NCBI GenBank assembly: GCA_020848655.1
Contig: JADLHU010000101.1
Coordinates: 1 to 60,971 of the forward strand
DNA length: 60,971 nt
Source of the DNA: Novosphingobium sp.
GTDB taxonomy: Bacteria; Pseudomonadota; Alphaproteobacteria; Sphingomonadales; Sphingomonadaceae
Reading direction: 5' to 3'
Positions 27,661 through 36,571 of this stretch are shown one piece after another (position 1 is the stretch's first letter; every line of letters begins with the position of its first letter). The notes under the pieces are model-generated. The model was not told the DNA's origin. It worked only from the letters and a program-made list of their open reading frames with translations, and made no database searches. A program made the translations under genes and the position numbers.

Positions 27661-27771
27661 CTGCGTTGCGCTTCCCGACCAGTTTGACACTCCCCGATGA
27701 CAATGCCGCAGTGCGTCATTCGTTCCGGCCATGGCCCGGCCAGCGATGCAATTCGCGGCGAAACGGGGCCG

Positions 27772-29172
27772 TCAGCGGCCGATCAGGCCCAGCGCGTGGC
27801 GGATGAAGGCATCGCGGTTCGTCACCCATTGCGCTTCGGGCGGCAGTTCGGGGTCAGCGAACGTCCAGCCTTCGGGCGAATAGGCGCGCCGTGTGGTGCC
27901 GGTGGTGTTGAACGCGATCGAAACCATGCGCTGCTGGGCGGGCGTGGTGCGTTCGTTGCCTTCGACGATGTCGGTGCCGGGCTTCAGGTTCGTGCCTTGC
28001 GGCCGCAGCGCGAAGACATAAGGCTCGGTGCGGAAACTGCGGACCGAAGTGTTGAGGAATACCGAAAGATAGACTTTGTCCCGTGCGGTCAGCGGGTTGG
28101 CCGGCATGCGCCAGCCGGGCGTGACGAGCAGCGGCCAGGGGTAATTTTCGGGCGGTCCATAGACGATTTCGCTGCGCAGATCGACCAGCGCATCGCGCGG
28201 GGCCTGCGCCGGGGCGATGCGCAGCAGGCGCAGGTTGTTCGACCAGGTGAAGCCGAACGACGAGGCGTCGATCAGCGGCATGGCCGAAGGCGTGGAATTG
28301 TTCGGCTGGTTGGAAACGGTCAGGTTTTCATAGATGCGCAGATAGGCCTTGTCCTTCAACTGGTGGCCGCTGGCGATGTTGTCCCACGCCTGCTGGCCGC
28401 GCCAGATCGAATTGCGGAAATGCGAAACCAGCGTGCCGTTGATGTAAGTCGTGTGTTCCTGATCGACATTGGTGCCGACGTTGCCGGCGATCTCGCTGTC
28501 TTCGATGAACAGCATGATCTGCCCGCTGGGCACGAAAAGCGCGTTCTTGCCGCCGAAGATCTTCGATCGCCGGATCACCGCCGTGAACAGCCCTGGCGGC
28601 GCGGTCTGCGCGACTTCCAGGTGAAGCGCCCCGCGCGACTGGATCGCACCGGGGAAATCAAGCTCGATGTCGCGCATCTCGAAGTGCACGCGCTGGTGGC
28701 CAACTTCGAACAGGCGCAAGTTCACCGTGGCCCAGACCTCGGGATCGCGGAATGTGACCCGGCGGCCGGGGATCGACGAACGGTAGATATATTGCGTGCC
28801 ATCGAGCGGGCCGACGACCTGCGGCATCCACGGCGCGAAGGGATAGACGCACGGCTGCCCCGCGCCGTCGAGCGCTTCATAGACGAATTCGAAGCCGCCC
28901 TCGGCCCGGCCATAGAGCGAGGCCGCATCCGGCCCGTCATAGACCTCGCGCCGCGCCGCGCGCGATGCGTCGCACTTGATCGTCAGCCGGATCGCCGGCT
29001 GGCGCAGCCCGGTCATCGGCATGTAGAACGGATAGCCATCGAACGGCGCGCGCGGTTGTGCTGCCCCATCTTCGCCCGCCGCCGCCGCCGCAGCAGCGGG
29101 TGCCAGCAGGGCGAGGGCAAGCGCGGCGATCGGCGCGAAGCGTTGACGCGAGCGTATAGGGCATGCGGGCAT
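27772..29172 (-). CDS. Exported right-handed beta-helix-like protein of unknown function
   Basis: A 466-residue secreted protein. The ATG at 29172 sits behind GGAGGTGGCC and gives a signal peptide ending in ALALALLAPAAAAAAAG. The mature part has short repeated strands with Asn, Thr and aromatic residues (RVHFEMRDIELDF, VIRRSKIFGGKNALFVPSG, IEDSEIAGNVGTNVDQ, TLVSHFRNSIWRG), as expected for a parallel beta-helix. Such folds are common among polysaccharide lyases and adhesins. No catalytic motif is recognised. Monocistronic, 111 bases upstream of the glycosyltransferase gene. Confidence 0.65.
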   Translation of the reverse strand: MPACPIRSRQRFAPIAALALALLAPAAAAAAAGEDGAAQPRAPFDGYPFYMPMTGLRQPAIRLTIKCDASRAARREVYDGPDAASLYGRAEGGFEFVYEALDGAGQPCVYPFAPWMPQVVGPLDGTQYIYRSSIPGRRVTFRDPEVWATVNLRLFEVGHQRVHFEMRDIELDFPGAIQSRGALHLEVAQTAPPGLFTAVIRRSKIFGGKNALFVPSGQIMLFIEDSEIAGNVGTNVDQEHTTYINGTLVSHFRNSIWRGQQAWDNIASGHQLKDKAYLRIYENLTVSNQPNNSTPSAMPLIDASSFGFTWSNNLRLLRIAPAQAPRDALVDLRSEIVYGPPENYPWPLLVTPGWRMPANPLTARDKVYLSVFLNTSVRSFRTEPYVFALRPQGTNLKPGTDIVEGNERTTPAQQRMVSIAFNTTGTTRRAYSPEGWTFADPELPPEAQWVTNRDAFIRHALGLIGR

Positions 29173-29258
29173 GGCCACCTCCACCGCCAGCTTAGCCGGT
29201 CGCCCCGCGCTGTCAAAACGGCGTGGCCTTCGGGCGCGGCGCGTGCGACTAGGGCCGC

Positions 29259-30557
29259 GTGACCGAACCCGACCAGCCCGATGCCGCCCCGCCGCGCGGG
29301 ATGCGCGCCTTCCTGCGAACGCTTGGCCCCGGCCTTGTCACCGGCGCGGCGGACGACGATCCCAGCGGCATCGGCACGCACAGCCAGGTCGGCGCCGAAT
29401 TCGGCTATGGGCTGGCGTGGACCTTCGTGCTCAGCTTTCCGCTGATGGTGGCGATCCAGCAGATCGCGGCGGAGATCGGCCGCGTGACCGGGGCCGGCAT
29501 CGCGCGCAATCTGCGGCGGCACTATCCGCGCCCGATGCTGTGGCTGATGGTGTCGCTGTTGCTGGTGGCCAATATCGTCAACCTGGGCGCCGATCTGGGT
29601 GCGATGGGGGCGGCGCTGGCGCTGCTCGCGGGCGGGAACGGAGCGCTCTATACGCTGCTGTTCGGCATCGTGTGCGTCGTGCTCGAAGTCGGCCTCAGCT
29701 ATCCGCGCTATGCCGCGATCCTCAAGTGGACCACGCTGTCGCTGTTCACCTACGTAGCGGTGGTGATCGTGGCGCAAGTGCCGTGGCCCCATGCGCTGCG
29801 CTCACTCGTGGTGCCCGAACTGCAATTCAACGCGGCCTATGCCACGGCCTTCGTCGCCATCCTTGGCACCACGATCAGCCCCTACCTGTTCTTCTGGCAG
29901 GCCGGGCAGGAAATCGAGGAGCAGCACCGCCACCACGCCAAGCCGCTGTGCCTGACGGCCAGCACCGCCGGACCGGAACTGCGCCGCATCCGGCTCGATA
30001 CGCTGACCGGCATGGCGTTCAGCACGATCATCTCGCTGGCCATCGTCTTCGCCACGGCGGCCACGCTGCACGCCAGCGGGGTGCGCAATATTACCACCTC
30101 GGCGCAGGCGGCCGAGGCGCTGCGCCCGATCGCCGGGCAGTTCGCCTCCGCGATGTTCGCGGCGGGGATCATCGGCACGGGACTGCTGGCGGTGCCGGTG
30201 CTAGCCGGATCGGCGGCCTATGCCGTCACCGAAATGGCCGGGATCGCGGGCAGCCTCGATGCCAAGCCGCTGTCCGCGCGATTGTTCTATGGCACGATCG
30301 CGGCGACGACGCTGGCCGGCGCATCGCTGAACGGCATCGGCATCGATCCGGCGCGCGCGCTTTATTGGGCGGCGGTGGTCAACGGCATCCTGGCGGGGCC
30401 GCTGATGGTGGTGATGATGCTGATCGTGCGCAACCCGCGCGCGATGGGGCGGCTCACCGTGTCGCGCGGGCAGATGATCTTCGGCTGGGCGGCAACGCTG
30501 GTGATGATCGCCGCCTCGGCGCTGTTCCTGGCCTTCGCGGCGGCCGGCAAGGTCTGA
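29259..30557 (+). CDS. NRAMP-like divalent metal transporter
   Basis: A 432-residue protein with about eleven membrane helices of the NRAMP superfamily. It starts at GTG 29259, and the conserved region begins at FLRTLGPGLVTGAADDDPSG. Here the first-helix metal motif DPGN is replaced by DDDPSGI. This variant is found in a large uncharacterised clade and leaves metal choice open. Helix 6 carries GTTISPYLFFWQAGQEIEEQ in place of the usual MPH motif. Convergent with fdsD, 22 bases apart. Confidence 0.82.
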   Translation: MTEPDQPDAAPPRGMRAFLRTLGPGLVTGAADDDPSGIGTHSQVGAEFGYGLAWTFVLSFPLMVAIQQIAAEIGRVTGAGIARNLRRHYPRPMLWLMVSLLLVANIVNLGADLGAMGAALALLAGGNGALYTLLFGIVCVVLEVGLSYPRYAAILKWTTLSLFTYVAVVIVAQVPWPHALRSLVVPELQFNAAYATAFVAILGTTISPYLFFWQAGQEIEEQHRHHAKPLCLTASTAGPELRRIRLDTLTGMAFSTIISLAIVFATAATLHASGVRNITTSAQAAEALRPIAGQFASAMFAAGIIGTGLLAVPVLAGSAAYAVTEMAGIAGSLDAKPLSARLFYGTIAATTLAGASLNGIGIDPARALYWAAVVNGILAGPLMVVMMLIVRNPRAMGRLTVSRGQMIFGWAATLVMIAASALFLAFAAAGKV

Positions 30558-30579
30558 ACGCGGGCGCCAGATCCTGGCC

Positions 30580-30780
30580 CTAGCCGGCGATCCTGTCCAC
30601 GGCCGCCGCCGCGATGGGGGACAGGGCCTTGCGATCGTCCGCCAGGATCGCCGCCGTCATGCGCGGGTCCCAGTAAAGCCGGATATGTTCGGCGGTGGCG
30701 GCGATCGCCTGGTCCTCGCCTTCGGCGGCGAAGGCGCGGGCGATCTGGTTGGCCATGGTGTGCAGGCGGGTGGCGTCCAT
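30580..30780 (-). CDS. fdsD: Formate dehydrogenase delta subunit
   Basis: A 66-residue FdsD-type subunit: MDATRLHTMANQIARAFAAE, then HIRLYWDPRMTAAILAD and ALSPIAAAAVDRIAG, the complete small-subunit pattern of soluble NAD-linked Mo/W formate dehydrogenases. It may help cofactor insertion or complex stability. Its ATG lies one base after the fdsA stop. Last gene of the formaldehyde/formate operon. Confidence 0.9.
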   Translation of the reverse strand: MDATRLHTMANQIARAFAAEGEDQAIAATAEHIRLYWDPRMTAAILADDRKALSPIAAAAVDRIAG

Positions 30781-30781
30781 C

Positions 30782-33643
30782 TTATTCGGCCGCTTCCGCC
30801 GGCAGGATGCGGCGCGCGCGGGCGGAAAGGTCGGCATAGTCTTCCTGCCAGTCGCTCGGCCCGTTCGACGCGGCGACCTGAACGGCCGTCACCTTGTATT
30901 CCGGGCAATTGGTCGCCCAGTCGGAAAATTCCGTGGTGACGACGTTGGCCTGCGTCTCGGGGTGGTGGAACGTGGTGTAGACCACGCCCGGCGCCACACG
31001 GTCGGTCACTTCGGCGCGCAAGGTCGTCTCGCCCTTGCGGCTGGCCAGGCGCACCCAGTCCCCGGTCTTGAGGCCGCGATTCTCGGCGTCGGTGGGGTGG
31101 ATTTCCAGCACGTCGGCCTCGTGCCACACGCTGTTGGGCGTGCGGCGGGTCTGCGCGCCGACGTTGTATTGCGACAGGATGCGGCCCGTGGTCAGCAGCA
31201 GCGGGAAGCGCGGACCGGTCTTTTCGTCGGTGGGGACGTAATCGGTCACCACGAACTTGCCGCGCCCGCGCACGAAGCCATCGATGTGCATGATCGGCTC
31301 GCCATCGGGATGGGCTTCGTTCACCGGCCATTGCAGCGATCCGGCTTCCTCCAGCCGCGCGTGGCTGACGCCGGCGAAGCTGGGGGTAAGGCGGGCGATC
31401 TCGTCCATGATCTCGGCCGGGTGGGTGTAGTGCCAGCCAAGCCCCATGGCGTTGGCCAGCGCCTGCGTCACTTCCCAGTCTTCCATGCCCTTGCCGTCCG
31501 GGCCGTTCGCCGGCTCCATCACCTTGCGCACCAGTTGGATGCGGCGTTCGGCGTTGGTGAACGTGCCGTTCTTTTCCAGGAAGGTCGATCCGGGCAGGAA
31601 GACGTGGGCGTAGTTCGCGGTTTCGTTGAGGAACAGGTCGTGGACGATCACGCAGTCCATCGCCGCCAGCCCCGCCGAGACATGCGCGGTATCGGGATCG
31701 GACTGGAGGATATCCTCGCCCTGGATGTAGAGCGCGCGGAAGCTGCCGTCGACCGCGGCGTCGAGCATGTTGGGGATGCGCAGGCCCGGCTCGCTATCCA
31801 GCGCGACGCCCCAGTCCTGTTCGAACAGCGCGCGCGCGGCGCTGTCGGAGATGTGGCGATAGCCCGAAAGTTCGTGCGGGAAGCTGCCCATGTCGCAGGC
31901 GCCCTGCACGTTGTTCTGTCCGCGCAAGGGATTCACGCCCACGCCGGGGCGGCCGATGTTGCCCGTCACCATGGCCAGGTTGGCGATGGCCATGACGGTG
32001 GACGAACCCTGGCTGTGCTCGGTCACGCCAAGCCCGTAATAGATCGCACCGTTGCCCCCCGTGGCATAAAGCCGGGCGGCGGCGCGCAGCGTTTCTGCGG
32101 CAACGCGGGTAACGGGCTCCAGCGCTTCGGGGCTGTGCCGCGCGTCGCACACGAAGCGCGCCCAGTCCTGGTATTCGTCCCAATCGCAGCGTTCGCGGAT
32201 GAACGCTTCGTCGGCCAGCCCTTCGCTGACGATGACATGCGCCATCGCGGTGAGCACCGCCACGTTGGTGCCGGGCTGGAGCGCCAGGTGATGTTCCGCC
32301 GATATGTGCGGCGAGCGGACGAGATCGATGCGGCGCGGGTCGATCACGATCAGCTTCGCGCCGTCCCGCAGCCGGCGCTTCATGCGGCTGGCGAACACCG
32401 GATGCGCGTCCGTCGGGTTGGCGCCGATCACCAGGATCACGTCGGCGTGCATCACGCTGTCGAAATCCTGCGTGCCGGCAGAGGTGCCGAACGCGGTCTT
32501 CAGGCCATAGCCGGTGGGCGAATGGCAGACGCGCGCACACGTATCGACATTGTTCGAACCGAAGCCGGATCGCACCAGCTTCTGCACGAGGAACGTCTCC
32601 TCGTTGGTGCAACGGCTCGACGTGATGCCGCCCAGCGCCCGCGCGCCGTACTGCGCCTTGATCGCGCCCAGCCGCGCGGCGGTGAAGCCCAGCGCTTCGT
32701 CCCAGCTCACTTCGCGCCACGGCTGGTCTATGCTGTCGCGGATCATCGGCGATGTGATGCGGTCCTGGTGGTTGGCATAGCCCCAGGCGAAGCGGCCCTT
32801 GACGCAGGAATGGCCGTGGTTGGCCTTGCCGTCCTTCCACGGCACCATGCGCACCAGTTGCTCGCCCCGCATCTCGGCGCGGAAGGTGCAGCCGACGCCG
32901 CAATAGGCGCAGGTCGTGACCACGGCGCGTTCGGGCTTGCCGATTTCCTTGACCGACTTTTCCTGAAGCGTCGCGGTGGGGCAGGCCTGCACGCAGGCGC
33001 CGCAAGACACGCATTCGCTCGACAGGAAATCGTCGCCGGTCTGCCCGGCGCTGACCATCGAGGCAAAGCCGCGCCCGTCGATCGTCAGCGCCAGCGTGCC
33101 CTGCACTTCATCGCAGGCGCGCACGCAGCGCGAGCAGACGATGCACTTGGCCGGATCGAAATCGAAATAGGGATTGGACGCATCGACCGGCTGGGCCAGA
33201 TGGTTCTTGCCCTCATAGCCATAGCGCACGTCGCGCAGGCCCACGGCGGCGGCCTGATCCTGCAATTCGCAATCGTTGTTCGCGCCGCAGGTCAGGCAAT
33301 CGAGCGGGTGATCGGAAATATAGAGTTCCATCACGCCCTTGCGCAGCTTGGCAAGGCGCGGCGTTTGCGTGTGGACGACCATGCCCGGCGCCACCGGGGT
33401 GGTGCACGATGCCGGCGTGCCGCGCATCCCATCCACTTCCACCAGGCACAGCCGGCACGATCCGTAGGCGGCCAGATTGTCGCTGGCGCACAGCTTGGGG
33501 ATGGCGCCGCCGATCTCGGCGGCCGCGCGCATCACGCTGGTGCCGGCGGGGACCGTCACCGCGCGACCGTCGATGGTCAGCGAAACTTGCGTGTCGCTCG
33601 TCACTTCGGGTGTGCCGAAATCAGCCTGTCGTTCAAAGCCCAT
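30782..33643 (-). CDS. fdsA: NAD-linked formate dehydrogenase alpha subunit (molybdopterin)
   Basis: A 953-residue catalytic subunit oxidising formate to CO2. In order: an N-terminal [2Fe-2S] domain (CASDNLAAYGSCRLCLVEVD), a His/Cys cluster segment (CLTCGANNDCEL), two ferredoxin-type [4Fe-4S] sets (CIVCSRCVRACDE and CVSCGACVQACPTA), the catalytic-domain [4Fe-4S] CAYCGVGCTF, and the molybdenum-site Cys in ARVCHSPTGYGL. The C-terminal dinucleotide-binding region includes PLLLTTGRILSQYNVGAQTR. It starts at ATG 33643, overlapping mobA by 11 bases. Cytoplasmic; electrons pass to FdsB. Confidence 0.95.
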   Translation of the reverse strand: MGFERQADFGTPEVTSDTQVSLTIDGRAVTVPAGTSVMRAAAEIGGAIPKLCASDNLAAYGSCRLCLVEVDGMRGTPASCTTPVAPGMVVHTQTPRLAKLRKGVMELYISDHPLDCLTCGANNDCELQDQAAAVGLRDVRYGYEGKNHLAQPVDASNPYFDFDPAKCIVCSRCVRACDEVQGTLALTIDGRGFASMVSAGQTGDDFLSSECVSCGACVQACPTATLQEKSVKEIGKPERAVVTTCAYCGVGCTFRAEMRGEQLVRMVPWKDGKANHGHSCVKGRFAWGYANHQDRITSPMIRDSIDQPWREVSWDEALGFTAARLGAIKAQYGARALGGITSSRCTNEETFLVQKLVRSGFGSNNVDTCARVCHSPTGYGLKTAFGTSAGTQDFDSVMHADVILVIGANPTDAHPVFASRMKRRLRDGAKLIVIDPRRIDLVRSPHISAEHHLALQPGTNVAVLTAMAHVIVSEGLADEAFIRERCDWDEYQDWARFVCDARHSPEALEPVTRVAAETLRAAARLYATGGNGAIYYGLGVTEHSQGSSTVMAIANLAMVTGNIGRPGVGVNPLRGQNNVQGACDMGSFPHELSGYRHISDSAARALFEQDWGVALDSEPGLRIPNMLDAAVDGSFRALYIQGEDILQSDPDTAHVSAGLAAMDCVIVHDLFLNETANYAHVFLPGSTFLEKNGTFTNAERRIQLVRKVMEPANGPDGKGMEDWEVTQALANAMGLGWHYTHPAEIMDEIARLTPSFAGVSHARLEEAGSLQWPVNEAHPDGEPIMHIDGFVRGRGKFVVTDYVPTDEKTGPRFPLLLTTGRILSQYNVGAQTRRTPNSVWHEADVLEIHPTDAENRGLKTGDWVRLASRKGETTLRAEVTDRVAPGVVYTTFHHPETQANVVTTEFSDWATNCPEYKVTAVQVAASNGPSDWQEDYADLSARARRILPAEAAE

Positions 33644-34163
33644 GGCGCGTCTCCAGCGCGGCGAGATCCGCCGGCGTGTTGATGTTGGCGGGATTGGCCG
33701 GCGCATTCACCGCGCGCGCGCCGATCGTTTCGGCAAAGTGGAGCATCGAATGGCGCCCTTCGCCCTTGAGAACTGCCTCGATCGCGGCGACCGCGCTGGC
33801 CGGCCACAACCCGATCACCGGCTGCGTCGCCAGGAAGGCGGGGGCGGCACCGAGCAGATCGGGCAGGTTTTCCGGCAGGTCGAGCGAATCGACACCGCAA
33901 GTCAGTACCATATCATAGCCTTCGTCGCGCGCCAGATGCAGCGCGGCGGCGATGCCCGCCAGCGGACCCAGGCCGGGGCCGGGCCAGTCCGGCAGCGTGG
34001 GGGCGGGGGCCGTCTCGCGGCCGATCACCACGACATGCTCGCACCAGCCCGACAGTGTATCGACCGCGCGGGCCAGCAGCGTGCGGCCCTGGAACTCGGC
34101 AATGGCCTTGTCGGACCCGAAGCGCGAGGACTGCCCGCCTGCAAGAACAGCGCCGAGGATCAT
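33633..34163 (-). CDS. mobA: Molybdenum cofactor guanylyltransferase MobA
   Basis: A 176-residue enzyme that attaches GMP from GTP to Mo-molybdopterin to make the guanine dinucleotide cofactor. The nucleotide loop GAVLAGGQSSRFGSDKA is canonical; GPLAGIAAALHLA and a CGVDSLDLPENL Mg-site segment follow. It sits inside the formate dehydrogenase operon between fdsB and fdsA, and its end overlaps fdsA. This implies that the cofactor nucleotide is made alongside its client enzyme. No fdhD (sulfurtransferase) gene is seen in the window. Confidence 0.9.
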   Translation of the reverse strand: MILGAVLAGGQSSRFGSDKAIAEFQGRTLLARAVDTLSGWCEHVVVIGRETAPAPTLPDWPGPGLGPLAGIAAALHLARDEGYDMVLTCGVDSLDLPENLPDLLGAAPAFLATQPVIGLWPASAVAAIEAVLKGEGRHSMLHFAETIGARAVNAPANPANINTPADLAALETRHGL

Positions 34164-34182
34164 GTGCGGTCTCGCGCCGTGG

Positions 34183-35739
34183 TCATCCGCACTCCTCTGG
34201 CCCCAAGACCTTTGGCCCGAAATCCTCCGGCCAGTGTTCCAGCGCGCTCATCACCGGATAGTGCGTGAACCCGCCCAGCGCGCAAAGCGAGCCGAAGCGC
34301 ATGGTTTCGCACAAGTCCGTCAGCAGCGCCACGTCGGCCTCGCGGCCGTGCCCGGCCTTGGATGCGTTGTGCATCTGGGGCAGCGCTTCCACGGCGTCGA
34401 CCGCGCGGCCCGCGCCATCGCGGATGCGGTCGAGCAATTCCACGCCGCGCGTGGAGCCGATGCGGCAGGGCGTGCACTTGCCGCAGCTTTCGACCGCGCA
34501 GAAATCCATGGCGAAGCGGGCCAGCGATCCCATGTCGGCGCTGTCGTCGAACACCACCACGCCGCCGTGGCCGATCATCGCGTCAGCCGCGGCGAAGGCT
34601 TCGTAGTCAAAGGGCAGGTCGAAGCGCGAAGGGGGGATATAGGCCCCCAGCGGGCCGCCGACTTGCGCCGCCTTCACCGGGCGCCCCGATGCCGTGCCGC
34701 CGCCGATATCCTCGATCAGTTCGCGCAGCGGGATGCCGAAGGCGGTTTCGAAGACGCCGCCATGGCGGATGTTGCCGGCAAGCTGGATCGGCTTGGTGCC
34801 GCGCGACCGATCGATGCCCAGCCGCGCATATTCCTCTGCCCCGCCAGCCGCCATGATGTGCGGCAGCGCGGTCAGCGTCAGCACGTTGTTGACCACGGTG
34901 GGCTTGCCGAACAGCCCGGCGATGGCGGGCAGCGGCGGCTTGGCGCGCACTTCGCCGCGCTTGCCTTCAAGGCTGTTGAGCAGCGAGGTTTCCTCGCCGC
35001 AGATATAGGCGCCCGCGCCGGCGCGCACGTCCAGGCGGAAGGGCGCGATGCGCGGCGCAGCGATCCCGATGGCGGCGCTCAGCTTGGCGATGGCGTGCGG
35101 ATATTCGCTGCGCACATAGATATAGCCCTGCGCCGCGCCGACGGCATGGGCAACGATGGCCATGCCCTCGATCAAGGCAAACGGATCGCCTTCCATCAGC
35201 ATCCGATCGGCGAATGTGCCGCTGTCGCCTTCGTCGGCGTTGCAGACCACGTACTTCCGGTCGCCCGGCGCGTCGGCCACGGTCCGCCACTTGATGCCGG
35301 TGGGAAAGCCCGCGCCGCCCCGGCCGCGCAGGCCCGATCGGGTGACTTCGGCGATGACTTCGGCGGGCGCCAGCGCGCGGGCGCGGTCCAGCCCGGCCCA
35401 GCCGCCGGTTGCCGCATAGTCTTCCATGCTGAGCGGCCGGGTGCGGCCGGCGCGCGCGAAGGTCAGCCGCTGCTGGCGGGCGATGAAGGGATGATCGGCG
35501 ACGCGGCCGATGGCCTTGGGCGAAGTGCCATCGAGGATCGCGGGAATGTCGGCCGGCGTGGCCGGGCCGAAGCCGGTCCAGCCATCGGGGCCATCCACTT
35601 CGACCAGCGGTTCCAGCCAGTGCATGCCCCAGCTCGACACGCGTTCCACCGTGCAGCCGGCGCGCAGGAACGCCGCCGCCACCGCATCCGCGCCGCAGGC
35701 GAGCGCGAGCGAATCGTCGCTGATGCGAACCGTGGTCAT
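34183..35739 (-). CDS. fdsB: NAD-linked formate dehydrogenase beta subunit (NADH/FMN binding)
   Basis: A 518-residue NuoF-like subunit that passes electrons from formate to NAD. An N-terminal thioredoxin-like region of about 120 residues is followed by the FMN/NADH motif SGLRGRGGAGFPTGIKW and by VCNADEGDSGTFADR. GAGAYICGEETSLLNSLEG comes next, then the [4Fe-4S] ligands ESCGKCTPCRIGS with a distant Cys in GSLCALGG. The ATG at 35739 overlaps the fdsG stop (ATGA). It ends 19 bases before mobA. Confidence 0.94.
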   Translation of the reverse strand: MTTVRISDDSLALACGADAVAAAFLRAGCTVERVSSWGMHWLEPLVEVDGPDGWTGFGPATPADIPAILDGTSPKAIGRVADHPFIARQQRLTFARAGRTRPLSMEDYAATGGWAGLDRARALAPAEVIAEVTRSGLRGRGGAGFPTGIKWRTVADAPGDRKYVVCNADEGDSGTFADRMLMEGDPFALIEGMAIVAHAVGAAQGYIYVRSEYPHAIAKLSAAIGIAAPRIAPFRLDVRAGAGAYICGEETSLLNSLEGKRGEVRAKPPLPAIAGLFGKPTVVNNVLTLTALPHIMAAGGAEEYARLGIDRSRGTKPIQLAGNIRHGGVFETAFGIPLRELIEDIGGGTASGRPVKAAQVGGPLGAYIPPSRFDLPFDYEAFAAADAMIGHGGVVVFDDSADMGSLARFAMDFCAVESCGKCTPCRIGSTRGVELLDRIRDGAGRAVDAVEALPQMHNASKAGHGREADVALLTDLCETMRFGSLCALGGFTHYPVMSALEHWPEDFGPKVLGPEECG

Positions 35740-36152
35740 GCGGCCTCGATCAGCGCGGTCAGCGCTGGCACATCGAGCCGGGCATGGACCGTATCGCCCA
35801 CGCGCGCCGCCGGGCCGACGCTGCACAGCCCCAGGCAATAGACCTTGGACAGGCGCACCCGCTGCCCAGCCGCCGCTTCGGCCGCAGGCACCAGTGCTTC
35901 CACGCCGCGCGCCTGGCAGGCTTCGGCCCGGCACAGTTGCACTTCGGGGCGCGGATCGGCGCTGGCGCGGAAATCGTGATAGAAACTGACCACGCCATGC
36001 ACTTCGGCGCGGCTGAGGTTGAGCGCGCTGGCGATCTGCGCTTCGGCCGCCGCATCGACGCAGCCGAACGCGGCCTGCACGTCATGCAGGATGGGCAGCA
36101 GCGGGCCTTCGCTGGCGGCGTGCTGGGCAATGATCCGGGCAAGCGTGTCCAT
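35736..36152 (-). CDS. fdsG: NAD-linked formate dehydrogenase gamma subunit
   Basis: A 138-residue NuoE-like thioredoxin-fold subunit with a [2Fe-2S] cluster. Ligands are the Cys pairs in VQLCRAEACQARG and YCLGLCSVGP. The N-terminal helical part has LPILHDVQAAFGCVD and VHGVVSFYHDFR. It relays electrons within the FdsGBA complex. The gene begins two bases after the NTF2-like gene and overlaps fdsB by ATGA. Confidence 0.93.
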   Translation of the reverse strand: MDTLARIIAQHAASEGPLLPILHDVQAAFGCVDAAAEAQIASALNLSRAEVHGVVSFYHDFRASADPRPEVQLCRAEACQARGVEALVPAAEAAAGQRVRLSKVYCLGLCSVGPAARVGDTVHARLDVPALTALIEAA

Positions 36153-36154
36153 GG

Positions 36155-36571
36155 TCAGCCTGCTTCCACCTGGGCGATCCAGTCGTTGAGGTTGTAGTGA
36201 TTGGACACGCGCGCGATGCGTCCGTCCACGATCTCGAAGAATGCGCCGACGCGCAGGCGATAGCCTTGCCCACGCGCGGCGGGCAGGCCTTCGTCGGTCT
36301 GGAGGTATTGCCCGTCCAGCGTGAATTCGGCGGCGGCGCGGCTGCCGTCGCTCGACGCCAGGACGACGGGATCGATCACCGTTTCGCGATAGCGGTGGTT
36401 CATGTGCGCGAGGAAATCGGCGAACAGCGCCTTGCCGGCGCGCGGCGTGCCCTGGCTGGGTTCGTGCAGCACGTCTTCCGCCAGCAGCGCGAGCATGCCG
36501 GCCAGGTCCTGCCGGTTGAACGCGGCGTAATAGGCGCTGACCAGCGCGTAAGTATCCTGCGTTGCCGTCAT
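36155..36571 (-). CDS. NTF2/SnoaL-like protein inside the formaldehyde operon
   Basis: A 138-residue cone-fold (nuclear transport factor 2/ketosteroid isomerase-like) protein: YALVSAYYAAFNRQDLAGML, VLHEPSQGTPRAGKALFADF, then strands with GYRLRVGAFFEIVDGRIARV and a closing YNLNDWIAQVEAG. It overlaps fghA by ATGA and precedes fdsG by two bases, so it is co-translated with formaldehyde-oxidation enzymes. The fold binds small molecules, but the substrate is unknown. A role with a formaldehyde adduct is inferred only from position. Confidence 0.8.
   Translation of the reverse strand: MTATQDTYALVSAYYAAFNRQDLAGMLALLAEDVLHEPSQGTPRAGKALFADFLAHMNHRYRETVIDPVVLASSDGSRAAAEFTLDGQYLQTDEGLPAARGQGYRLRVGAFFEIVDGRIARVSNHYNLNDWIAQVEAG

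Noticed and set aside
30695..33682. A 995-codon open frame on the plus strand opposite fdsA
   Set aside because: It is a mirror of fdsA codon structure in very GC-rich DNA; the protein is rich in His, Gly and Arg with no domain, whereas the minus strand encodes a textbook formate dehydrogenase.
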